A stretch of 60,391 nucleotides of DNA from an uncultured Muribaculaceae bacterium (GTDB taxonomy: Bacteria; Bacteroidota; Bacteroidia; Bacteroidales; Muribaculaceae), in contig CAMWIJ010000009.1 of the NCBI GenBank assembly GCA_947174275.1, positions 1 to 60,391 of the forward strand, read 5' to 3'. The translations under genes and the position numbers were made by a program. Positions 25,101-33,300 of this stretch are shown piece after piece (position 1 is the stretch's first letter; the number at the start of each line of letters is the position of its first letter). The notes under the pieces were generated by a model, which was not told where the DNA came from, did no database searches, and was given only the letters and a program-made list of their open reading frames with translations.

Positions 25101-26704
25101 GACTTGTTTTCTTTGGAGAAATAGAGCAGGTTGCCTTTGTCGTCCTGGAAGCATTTATGGGCGGCCATTGCGTGGCGGTAGACGCCCGAGAGCTGTTCGG
25201 CATATCTGACATTGCCGGCGGCGAGGCCGTCGTCGTAAATCATCTTGTCGAGGTCGCGGCAGCGCTGCATCAGTGAGGAGTAGTTGCGCGCGAAATCGTC
25301 AAACGCCTCGAAGATGGTTTTTCCGTCGCGTGCATAATAGGCTTTATACTGTTTGTTCATGTATTCGATGTCGAACACTTCGTCGTAGCCTATCATCATG
25401 AAGCTGCTGTTTTGCTTGGTCTTGCCGAGGTCTTTGACATATATCATGAGCGGCATCTCTGACTGGTTGTTGCTGACAGTCACGCCGGCAGACGACGCAG
25501 GAGCTTTGCCGGTGGCTATGAAGCGTGCTTCGCCGTCGGCCTGGCCGGCTATGGCGATTTCGCCGCCGTTGACGGCGGGGATGTATAGATAGCCCCAGTC
25601 AATCGACACGAGGTCGCCAGAACAGTGGAGCGGGCGGTTGTCCTGCGCGCCGGCCTTGAGATATCTCATGCCGTTTTCGGTAATTATGCCGGTTTCTGTT
25701 TTGTGGCTCATGTCGTCGACGGTCATCTGGGCGGTGGTGGCGATGTAGACTTTGACATCATGCTCCGCGCCGTCGGTTGAGGTCACCTGATATGATATGA
25801 AGTTGATGGGAGTCGAGAGCACGTCGGGGTCGTCGATGAGAAGAGGTGAGGTGAACACCAGGTCGAGGTCGACGGGGCCGCAGGTGAAGTTGTAGAAACT
25901 GTTGGTCGCGGTGACGTTGACACTGTTCTGGCGGGCCGGCTGGGTGTCAGCATCTTTTTTGACGTTGGTGTAGATGCCGAAATCAAGGTAAGAGCCGCCG
26001 GTGGTGTTGTGGCAATGGCCGGCGAGAATATGTCGGCCGGGACTGAGTGCGTTTCTGACCGATGCGGGGATCTGGCGTCGCTCGCCCTGCAGCCATGTCT
26101 CGCCGGTGGAGGCGATGCGCTGTCCGTCGAGGTAAATCTCGCACACGTCGTCGTGAGAGAACTGCACCCAGAGGTCATTGGCGAGGTCGTCGGCGGTGAG
26201 GGTGATTTCGCGGCGCACATATATGTCTTTGTTGTCGCCGGTCCACGCGTTCGTGCAGTTGGGATATTCGCCGGCCGAGCCCCATGCGGCTGTCTCGGTT
26301 GCCCATGAGCTGTCGTTGAAGTCGGGAAGTGTCCAGCGGGTGCCGTTCTGTGTGCTGTAGTTGACCTTGCCTTTCCAGCTGACTCCGTCGATTGTCATTC
26401 CGGCGACGGGGCTGAGGATGACTTCGCTGGCCTGTCCCATGAAGCGGTAGGCGGTGCCGTCGACGAGCAGCAGTCCGTCGATGGCTTTCTCCTTTTCACA
26501 CCAGTGGCGGGTGGGGCCTCCGTTGAGGGCGTCGTAGTTCGACCAGATGGAGAAGAACGGATTGTTGACAAGAAGAGGGACGGAGGGAAGTCTCATGTCA
26601 ATCTCCTTATACGGGACGAAGTCGGCCTGTGTCTGCGCCGTCATCGTCGACATACCTGCCATGGTCACGGCCACGGCAGCCAGTAGATTTTTTGAAAATG
26701 TCAT
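22112..26704 (-). CDS. Glutaminase-like (DUF4964/5127/4965/1793) and GH2 fusion protein
   Basis: 1530 aa from the ATG at 26704, which begins a good signal peptide (MTFSKNLLAAVAVTMAGMS); the longer start at 26773 only adds an odd leader. Residues ~25-845 match the glutaminase-A-like family, with MRLPSVPLLVNNPFFSIWSN, an inserted jelly-roll, and a barrel ending in SDWYDCSTGRSMNFSARSVI. Residues ~870-1490 form a GH2 enzyme with the acid/base Glu1300 in VWTPFNERWGQF and the nucleophile Glu1368 in VLGEYGGLG. The last 40 residues resemble the C-terminal tail of three other proteins here. Likely activities: a beta-galactosidase, mannosidase or glucuronidase-type GH2 joined to a hydrolase of unknown substrate. 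It heads the operon. Confidence 0.85.
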   Translation of the reverse strand: MTFSKNLLAAVAVTMAGMSTMTAQTQADFVPYKEIDMRLPSVPLLVNNPFFSIWSNYDALNGGPTRHWCEKEKAIDGLLLVDGTAYRFMGQASEVILSPVAGMTIDGVSWKGKVNYSTQNGTRWTLPDFNDSSWATETAAWGSAGEYPNCTNAWTGDNKDIYVRREITLTADDLANDLWVQFSHDDVCEIYLDGQRIASTGETWLQGERRQIPASVRNALSPGRHILAGHCHNTTGGSYLDFGIYTNVKKDADTQPARQNSVNVTATNSFYNFTCGPVDLDLVFTSPLLIDDPDVLSTPINFISYQVTSTDGAEHDVKVYIATTAQMTVDDMSHKTETGIITENGMRYLKAGAQDNRPLHCSGDLVSIDWGYLYIPAVNGGEIAIAGQADGEARFIATGKAPASSAGVTVSNNQSEMPLMIYVKDLGKTKQNSSFMMIGYDEVFDIEYMNKQYKAYYARDGKTIFEAFDDFARNYSSLMQRCRDLDKMIYDDGLAAGNVRYAEQLSGVYRHAMAAHKCFQDDKGNLLYFSKENKSNGCVNTMDLTYPSSPLYLLYNPTLLKGMVISILDYALSDARKNANCAAHDLGQYPLANGQVYGDTMPLEETANTLILCAAISKATGDASWLRPYAGTLAKWAQYCMDNSQNPGNQLCTDDFKGPSEQNTNLSIKGITALSAFADIAEMGNLATARVIATYRQAAKDMGLIWEATGRAGDHYKMGFSDPAETWSQKYNLLWDKMYGYNNFPAYVYDRELAWYLKHNPKYGTPLDGRDNSAKSDWLMWTAALAGNDLATFEAFSDRHWDYINETPSRIPLSDWYDCSTGRSMNFSARSVIAGLWAKVLMDRELAKLPPASTAWEPKGNHIKTRWAADIDPDNVFPEYPRPLMQRDEWVNLNGLWDYAIAPATQGISDADFTGSQILVPFAIESSLSGVCMPLEPGNAIWYKKVIEIPADWSGRNVILHIGAADYEATVYANGTSARQQIVNHKGGHTSFDADLTSRIVDGAVTVYIKVVDPTDEGAQPVGKQRRYPVGNGDINYTSTSGIWQSVWMEPVEKSYIADVRTTPDLDESSFRFDISLKGTISGNVKVSIYEGDNEIASATEPAASVTSLTVPVANPRLWSPESPSLYGVKVTYDNGTTVDVIDSYAAMRKIGCRKVTEGPEAGHWRLTLNNKDYFQFGPLDQGYWPDGIMTAPTDEALAYDLEKTKEWGFNMVRKHMKVEPARWYYHCDRLGLLVWQDMPSQFSTDEGDWNVNGWYRDHVCSIPGSNGATIEKNFKAEWKEIIDQHYSNPCIVVWTPFNERWGQFKTSEMVAYTQDIDNTRLVNPASGGNHYRFAENSGTFVDEHTYAQPLEVFSGVADPNRPFVLGEYGGLGFNSPGHRWYESNSQTYNTYTSKATMTDDYVKLANQIEKQAMGIDNNGNSTPFCWSAAVYTQTTDVETEVNGIMTYDREVVKFDEKRIREAALKLRKLYGNDPTDRDYLDLSSAEVPFVDGAGAVKYYDLMGIRHSAPVPGINIMIMPDGTAKKVLVK

Positions 26705-26746
26705 GATGATATTGGTTTGTAGAGTTAGAGTTTTTCTTGGTGATAG

Positions 26747-26754
26747 CAAATATA
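26747..26754 (-). promoter_or_regulatory. Candidate -7 element of the minus-strand glycosidase operon
   Basis: The minus strand reads TATATTTG, matching TAnnTTTG, 42 bases before the start of the fusion gene at 26704. A clear -33 element is not seen, as expected where an activator is needed. Confidence 0.5.
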
Positions 26755-26925
26755 GATTAAATAAAAATAGCACCTCGGAAATATTTGTTCAATAATAAAA
26801 ACTATCAGGTCAAAGCAACGGAAAACGCACTCTATTGTCCATACAAATCAGGGTGTTGTGTCAAGATTGACGAGATAATCGCACTATTTGAACAGATATT
26901 TCGGCTCTCGAAAAAAATGGCGCAT

Positions 26926-26933
26926 TATATTTG
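26926..26933 (+). promoter_or_regulatory. Candidate -7 element of the 961-aa protein gene
   Basis: TATATTTG matches TAnnTTTG. The implied leader is about 130 nt, long enough for regulation, although no riboswitch-like structure was recognised. Confidence 0.45.
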
Positions 26934-27068
26934 CGACATGCAATCCAGTCGCCATGAAAACTTGCATCGGGTCAATTGCGCAGACATTGCCTGACAATAT
27001 AGCATACTGTCACGGGATAAATCATAATCAACCATATTATTCAGATACATTAACCAATAAATCAACGC

Positions 27069-29954
27069 ATGAAACAAAGAGACTTACTTTTAGGACTGTG
27101 CATGATGGCAGGCGGTGCGGCTTTCGCGGCATCTCCCTATACCGGCACAAGTCCCGAAGAGGCATTTGCCAACGGTGGACAGTATTACCTGTATCAGGTA
27201 GAGACAGGCAAATGGTTGCAGACCAATCGACATGACAACGGCGATCTCAGCTGGACAACCCACGCCGAGCTCGGCGGCATAGGCTTCAATATCGAGCTTC
27301 GCCGTCCCGAAGAAGCCGGATTTGAAAAAGGCTATCAGATTTTCTGCCATTTCACAAACAACGGCGAGCTCAACGGCTCTGACGAAGACCGTTTCTTCCT
27401 TGACCAGGGCGACCGCATGCTCACCGAGTGGATATTCGAGCCGTCAGGCGAAGGATACAAAATCAAAGTGGCTGCACGCGAGGTCAAGCCCGGCCGCGAA
27501 GCCCGCGACGGAGTGGCTGAGGATACCTATATCGGATCAGACGAATCATATCGGTTCGGCGGTCTGTCTGACAATCCCACCCAGTTCACATGGCAGCTCG
27601 TGTCACGCGAGGAGCGTATCGCCAAGATGAAGGCTGACGCCGCGGTCAACGGCAGTGCCGACGCGACCTTCCTCCTCCCGTGGAACGACCACGGCCGCAA
27701 CGACTTGCGCGACCGCGAATGGAGTGTCATTGATGTCAACAGCTACGGCGGCGGTGTCGGTCTGGGCGGCAACCAGTATTATCCGGTTGTCGAGAGATGG
27801 CATCGTGTCGACCACAAGACATCGATAACTGTCAGCGACATACCCAACGGCACATACAGCTTTGCCGTTCAGGCATTTTACCGTGACGGAGAAGTGGAAA
27901 GCGCCGAGACGCGGCTCCGTGCCGGAACCGGCACCTCTGTCAACGCCGCCACTTACTTCGCCGGCACAGAGACCGGTGTTGTAAAGAGCATATTCGCCGA
28001 CGCCAAGACTGAGGCTCAGGACGGCTACAGCTATGGCGCCGACCTTCTTGACGAGGACTATATCGTGACCTCAACCGTGTATGTTCCCAACAACATGGAC
28101 GAAGCAGGTATCGCATTCTCTCAGGCTGCCGATGTCGACGTCGCCGACATGAGCACTCCCTATATGAACGAATGGATTTCAGCCGGAGTGGCCGAAGGAA
28201 GCATCACTCTCGGCATCGAGAAACATGCCAGCGAAGATGCCCGTTTCCGCGACTGGCTGATTTACAAACGTATGTATCTGCGTTATGACGGAGAGCAGAT
28301 CAAAGGCGAGGATCTCAGCGGCCTTCAGGCTCAGCTTCAGGCCCTTATCGACGAAGCCAAAAATCTCTACCAGTCATCTTATCTGGTCGAGACCATCGAA
28401 GCCGCAGAAAACGCTCTGGCTACCGCCAAGAGTTCAAGCACACTTATTCCCGCCATCGACGCGCTCCAGGAGGCAGTCAACCGCATGACTGAATCACAGG
28501 GTGTCATCGAAAGCTATCTTGCTACAATCCGACTGTTTACCGACGCGGAAGCTCAGGAGAAATTTGATGTGGCAGAGAGCCGCAGCGATTACGAGAACGC
28601 GCTTAAAACACTGCGCTATGCACGCCGCCGCGCCGCATCCGAAAAAATCAATGACATCTACGAGGGCACTACAGCCGAAGAGCTCAAGAAAGGCGGCGAC
28701 TTCTATCTCTACAATGTAGGTCAGCAGCAGTTCTTCTCGGGAGGCTCTGACTGGGGCGCGCACGCTGCTCTCGCCAATCCCGGCATCGTTGTCACTCTCG
28801 AGCCCGAAGAGGGTGTGGCCGACGGTATGAGCTTCTACATCAACACTCACCTGCGCAACGGCGGTGCCGATGACAACCCCAGCCAGTATCTCAACTACCG
28901 CGGATATTGCGACTGTGCCAAGGCTGACGACTTCTACTTCCAGGCAGTCGACGGCAAGCCGGGTGTCTACAACATACTCCAGAACGACTATCGTGACGTG
29001 CACATGGCATGGAATCCCTGGGCATCTGTAGACACAAATCAGGGCGATGAAACCACCGTGGGTACCGAAAACCGCAATCTTGACCCCGAAGACCTTAACG
29101 CACAGTGGAAGGTCATCAGCGCCGCCGAGCGTCTGGCCGCCCTTGACCGGGCTTCACTCGAAAATCCTGTCGACGCTTCATTTCTGATCGACAACCCCGG
29201 CTTCAACCAGCGCATGAGCGACGAGTCATGGGTCTCAACCCAGAGATCAGCTGACGAACGTCTCGGTTACGGCATCTGGGAGCGTGGTGCCAACCACAAT
29301 GACTTCGCATGGGAATTCTGGAACACTTCCGAATGCGAAGTGTCGCAGATGATTGAAGATGTGCCCGAAGGCATCTACCGTGCCGAGGTGCAGGCTCTCT
29401 ACCGCAACGGTGACCACGACATGCAGGCTACCTGCCGCGACGATGACGGCAACAACAACCTCGCAGTGTTCTACGCAGGCATGGACGAGACTCCCATCGC
29501 CAATATTCTCGACTACATGGATCTCTGTCCCGGTGAAGGCAACATGGCCGATGACGTGACTTACGAAATCAACGGCGAGGACAAAGTTGAAGTGGCACGC
29601 GAGCATGTAGGCGAAGTGCCCAAGTATGTCAACGAAGTGGTGGCATGGTTCCACGCCGGTTACTACAAAAACCAGATTGTGTTCGAGCATAAGGGCGGCC
29701 CCCTCTTCCTCGGTCTCTACAAGGATATGCAGGCTAATGAAGAAGACTGGATTGTCGCTGACAACTTCCGCATCATTTACTACGGCAAGGACACTACAGT
29801 TGACGAAGTGCTCGCCGGCGTCGAGGAGATTGCAGTCGACGAAGCTGTAAACAACGGTGACAACCGCATCTTCAACCTCAACGGTATTGAGGTTAAGAAT
29901 CCCACCGTTCCCGGCATCTATATCCAGAACGGCAAGAAGTTTATCGTAAGGTAA
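27069..29954 (+). CDS. Large secreted protein with duplicated domain architecture, function unknown
   Basis: 961 aa with a signal peptide (MKQRDLLLGLCMMAGGAAFA). I do not recognise a named family. Two copies of one layout are visible. Module A starts SPEEAFANGGQYYLYQVETG (~residue 30) and again TAEELKKGGDFYLYNVGQQQ (~535). Module B starts NGSADATFLLPWN (~195) and again NPVDASFLIDNPGFN (~700), each leading to a DIPNGTYSFAVQAFYRDG / DVPEGIYRAEVQALYRNG strand pair and a beta-rich end. A helical FIVAR-like linker (~420-500) separates the copies. The C-terminus FNLNGIEVKNPTVPGIYIQN with NGKKFIVR is the tail shared with neighbours. Module B looks like a carbohydrate-binding beta-sandwich. A surface glycan-binding role is a guess. 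Confidence 0.8.
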   Translation: MKQRDLLLGLCMMAGGAAFAASPYTGTSPEEAFANGGQYYLYQVETGKWLQTNRHDNGDLSWTTHAELGGIGFNIELRRPEEAGFEKGYQIFCHFTNNGELNGSDEDRFFLDQGDRMLTEWIFEPSGEGYKIKVAAREVKPGREARDGVAEDTYIGSDESYRFGGLSDNPTQFTWQLVSREERIAKMKADAAVNGSADATFLLPWNDHGRNDLRDREWSVIDVNSYGGGVGLGGNQYYPVVERWHRVDHKTSITVSDIPNGTYSFAVQAFYRDGEVESAETRLRAGTGTSVNAATYFAGTETGVVKSIFADAKTEAQDGYSYGADLLDEDYIVTSTVYVPNNMDEAGIAFSQAADVDVADMSTPYMNEWISAGVAEGSITLGIEKHASEDARFRDWLIYKRMYLRYDGEQIKGEDLSGLQAQLQALIDEAKNLYQSSYLVETIEAAENALATAKSSSTLIPAIDALQEAVNRMTESQGVIESYLATIRLFTDAEAQEKFDVAESRSDYENALKTLRYARRRAASEKINDIYEGTTAEELKKGGDFYLYNVGQQQFFSGGSDWGAHAALANPGIVVTLEPEEGVADGMSFYINTHLRNGGADDNPSQYLNYRGYCDCAKADDFYFQAVDGKPGVYNILQNDYRDVHMAWNPWASVDTNQGDETTVGTENRNLDPEDLNAQWKVISAAERLAALDRASLENPVDASFLIDNPGFNQRMSDESWVSTQRSADERLGYGIWERGANHNDFAWEFWNTSECEVSQMIEDVPEGIYRAEVQALYRNGDHDMQATCRDDDGNNNLAVFYAGMDETPIANILDYMDLCPGEGNMADDVTYEINGEDKVEVAREHVGEVPKYVNEVVAWFHAGYYKNQIVFEHKGGPLFLGLYKDMQANEEDWIVADNFRIIYYGKDTTVDEVLAGVEEIAVDEAVNNGDNRIFNLNGIEVKNPTVPGIYIQNGKKFIVR

Positions 29955-30000
29955 CAATACCGGCAACAGATGAACATCCGTTTCTGACAGAATACTGATA

Positions 30001-30044
30001 AAATCTCCCCGACTGAGGCCTCGTGCTGTCGGGGAGATTTTCTT
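30001..30044 (+). terminator. Rho-independent terminator
   Basis: AAATCTCCCCGAC (30001-30013) pairs perfectly with GTCGGGGAGATTT (30028-30040), followed by TCTT. It lies 46 bases after the stop of the 961-aa protein gene and separates it from the HTCS gene. Confidence 0.85.
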
Positions 30045-30131
30045 ACATTGATTTCTCTGATTTTTCATCTGCGATATCTCCGAAAAATTGCCATATTAAA
30101 ATCAAATTGCTAAATTTGATACGAATTAAGA

Positions 30132-30299
30132 GTAAGAAACTGTTTAAAATTCATATCACTTTGCCTTTGAGCGTCTTGTCGGTGTCTTTTTGTTTATTCT
30201 TCGGTCACGTAGCTACGGCTACGCTCCCTCATCACAAACAAAAATCAATCCGACAATCCATCTCAAAGTCCGTATCATATAAATTTAAACAGTTTCTAA
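30132..30299. repeat. Near-palindromic 168-bp element
   Basis: The ends (30132-30158 and 30273-30299) are inverted repeats built on AAACTGTTTAAA. The interior also pairs in patches (CTTTGAG, TTGTCGG, TTTTTGTTT) down to a central CGTAGCTACGGCTACG. It is too imperfect to be a simple terminator and has no coding content. A MITE is the simplest reading. A solo end occurs at 22023. Confidence 0.65.
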
Positions 30300-30380
30300 G
30301 AGAGTGTCTGGATTAATTTGAAGTTTTTACTCTCATTCTCTTTAATTGTTAATACGGTTTAAAAGTAAACATACTCTAAA
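30297..30380 (+). repeat. Short inverted-repeat element, unit 3
   Basis: It begins TAAGAGAGTGTCTGG and ends GTAAACATACTCTAAA, which are imperfect inverted repeats. The interior shares AATTTGAAGTTTTTACT exactly with unit 2 (3751-3820, opposite orientation). The right end TTTAAAAGTAAACATACTCT (30358-30377) is identical to 51692-51711. It finishes 11 bp before the HTCS start codon, so it must contain or affect the HTCS leader. Confidence 0.7.
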
Positions 30381-30391
30381 AGTTCCTTACC

Positions 30392-33300
30392 ATGAAACTT
30401 GCAAAAATATTTGTCTCGCTGACTATTCTACTGCTTGCACAGACGGTGTGCGCCTCGTCGGTGCGCGTCAACTCAACCGGAGCCGGCAAGGGCACGCTCA
30501 ATCTTTGCGCTCTCCGCGACAAATATGGATTTCTGTGGGTCGGCACAATGACCGGGCTCGCTTGTTTCGACGGTAACGGCTCTCCCGTCAACGGCACTCT
30601 CTCGGGGGTGCTCCGCTCCACCTCGAATATGCGCGTGACCGACATCTTTGAAATCGGCGATGACCTGTGGTTTGCCACTCCCAACCGGCTGATGAAGTAC
30701 GACCGCGCCAACAAGACCTCTTACCGCCTTCCGGCCAAAACGAAATATGACGTGGAGATCTCCACTCAGGTGCATAACATCTGCGCAGGGCCTGACAATC
30801 CCGACGAGCTGTGGATTGCCACCCAGGGCCAGGGCATATTCATATACAATGCCGTGACTGACGAACTGACGCAAGACTCCCGTCATGGCTCGTTTTTCAC
30901 CGATATAATTACAGCTGACGACGGCTGCATATATGCTGCGGGCATCAACGGCGAGATACACAAATTCAAGGCGACCGGCGAGCATGCCGCCACATATCCC
31001 ATACCCGGTTATGCCCAGAATAAAATCAAAATAAGCCTCGAGCACTCCGACGACGGCTTATGGATAGCGAGCGGCAGCGACATCTACAGTCTCGACACCG
31101 CTACCGGCGATATCACACAGCGCACGTCGACATCGTCGCCCATCTCCTCAATCATCAGTTACGAGGGTGGCCGGCTTATGCTCGGCACCTCGTCAGGCAT
31201 CATGGAATATGACCCCCGGTCAGATACCGTCACACAGGTCGAGATAGCGGAAAACGGTCAGTATTCCAACTCCAATTCCACCAAAGTCAAGATAAATCAG
31301 CTGAGCAGGGACAGCCGCTCCGGCGGACTCCTCACCGTGAGGCAGTCGGGCGAGATTATCGAGCTGTTTCCTCTCGACAACATATACCGTTTCATACCTA
31401 TCAACCGCGACCCCAACGAAAACAAATATGTCAATGCTCTGGCCGTCGACAGCCGGCGCGGCGGGCTGTGGGTCGGCTCTGACAACGGTCTCTACTACTA
31501 CGATGTGTCGACCGGAGTGCTCTCCGTGCCTGCGATAGCCGGGCTCGGAGCCGAAGCAATCACGTCGATAACAAATGACGGAGAGCAAGTGTGGATAGGC
31601 ACAGCCGCCAACGGTCTCTTCCTCTACAACCAGGCCACCGGACAGTCACAGCATTTCAGAAACGACGAGAACATTCCTTATTCCCTGCCGGGCGATGAAA
31701 TCAACAATGTGTTCATCACCACGCAGGGCACTACCTATGTGCTGACACACTGGGGTATATGCCGTTACAATCCGTCGCACAACGAGTTTAACACCCTTCC
31801 GGAAATAGGGCAGCAGACCGAGGTGGTGTCGATGGCCGAATATTATGACGGCAGTCTGTGGGGCGCTACGGTAAAAGACGGGCTTCTGCTTCTGCGTCCC
31901 GGCGAAACGCGCTTCGTCAACTTCAGAAGCGACAATCTGGGAAATGTGCCCATCGACAAGCTGGTGATGAGCCGTAACGGCACGTTGTGGGCAGCCACGC
32001 GCACCGACGGCCTCTACTATTTCAACAAGGAAAAGAATGATTTCGAGCCTTACCGTCTGCCGTTGCTCGCCAACAAGAGCATTCTTGCGCTGCAGGAAGA
32101 TGACAACGGAGTGCTGTGGATACTGACAGAAGAGTCAATCATCAAAATCTCCAAAGACGGAAAGATTGATGCCAACCGCCGTAATCTGTTCCCGTCGATA
32201 GGCCTCAGCCAGCCCTTCGTGCTGCTCGACAACGGCGACATGGTCATAGGGGGCAACAACGGTTTTCAGATGTTCAATCCGGCGCTGATATCGCCCAACC
32301 GCGATGTGGCTGCCTATCCGACCACCATATCGTTTCCATTCGACGAAGACGGGACACGTCCCGAAGAGCTCGGCCTGAGCATATTGCTCTACACTACCGA
32401 CAGGATAACGCTGCCTTTCGACCACAATTCGTTTACCATACACCTGGCGGCCAACCATCCGTCTGACATGCCGACCGTAACCTACGACTATATGCTCGAA
32501 GGAGCCGACAAGGAGTGGAACATCGGCACCTCACAGTCGGAGGTGACTTACAACAATCTGTCGCCGGGCACCTATTGCTTCATGGTGCGTCCGAGCGGAT
32601 TCACAGATGTCGCCACAACCTCACTGACAATCGTGGTGTCGCCGCCGTGGTATCTGACAATATGGGCCTATATCGGTTATGCCGTGTTGCTGCTCATCAT
32701 GGCGTTTGGCGTCTGGCAGTGGGTGAAGATGAAGGTGCGCAAGCACTATGCCCGCCGCATGGAGTCGATGAAGATACAGCGTGAACGCGAGGCGTGGGAG
32801 TCAAAAATGAGATTTTTCGTCGACCTCGTGCATGAGATACGCACCCCGCTGATGCTCATATCGCTTCCGCTCGAGCAGCTTATGAAACAATTCAAGATGG
32901 CCGGTGGCGGCGAGGGCGGCCGGCCGGATGACGGTCCGCTTCTGAGCCATGAGCTTATCGCCGGCAAAAAATATCTTGGCTCGATGCAGACCAATCTCGA
33001 CTATCTGCTGGGGATAACCAACGAGCTTCTTGACTTCCGCAAGGTCGACAACACAGCCGAGCAGAAGCTCTATCTGAGCGACTGCAATCTCAACAATCTC
33101 ATCGAGGAGATACGCGACCGCTTCGAGGAACCGATGGAAAGCGAAGGCAAGCGACTTATTGTCAATCTCCCCGATGCGCCGGTTGTCGCCTGCATTGACA
33201 AGGCCAAGACCGACCGCGTGCTTATGAACCTTATAGGCAATGCACGCAAGTATTGCAGGACTAAGACGGAGATAACGCTTGAGGAGACTGACGGCAATGC

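Larger units (their letters stand above)
26705..27068. other. Divergent promoter region
   Basis: 364 bases between the start codons of the fusion gene (minus) and the large duplicated protein (plus). It holds one TATATTTG element for each direction and is otherwise AT-rich. Short reading frames exist but have no coding character. Confidence 0.6.

Noticed and set aside
26785-26994. Possible small gene of 69 codons in the divergent promoter region
   Set aside because: No ribosome-site or composition support; it overlaps the promoter element for the next gene and resembles nothing.
30132-30299. Riboswitch or structured RNA leader for the HTCS gene
   Set aside because: The symmetry extends to the very ends, like terminal inverted repeats, and one end recurs elsewhere. 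No known riboswitch motif was recognised.
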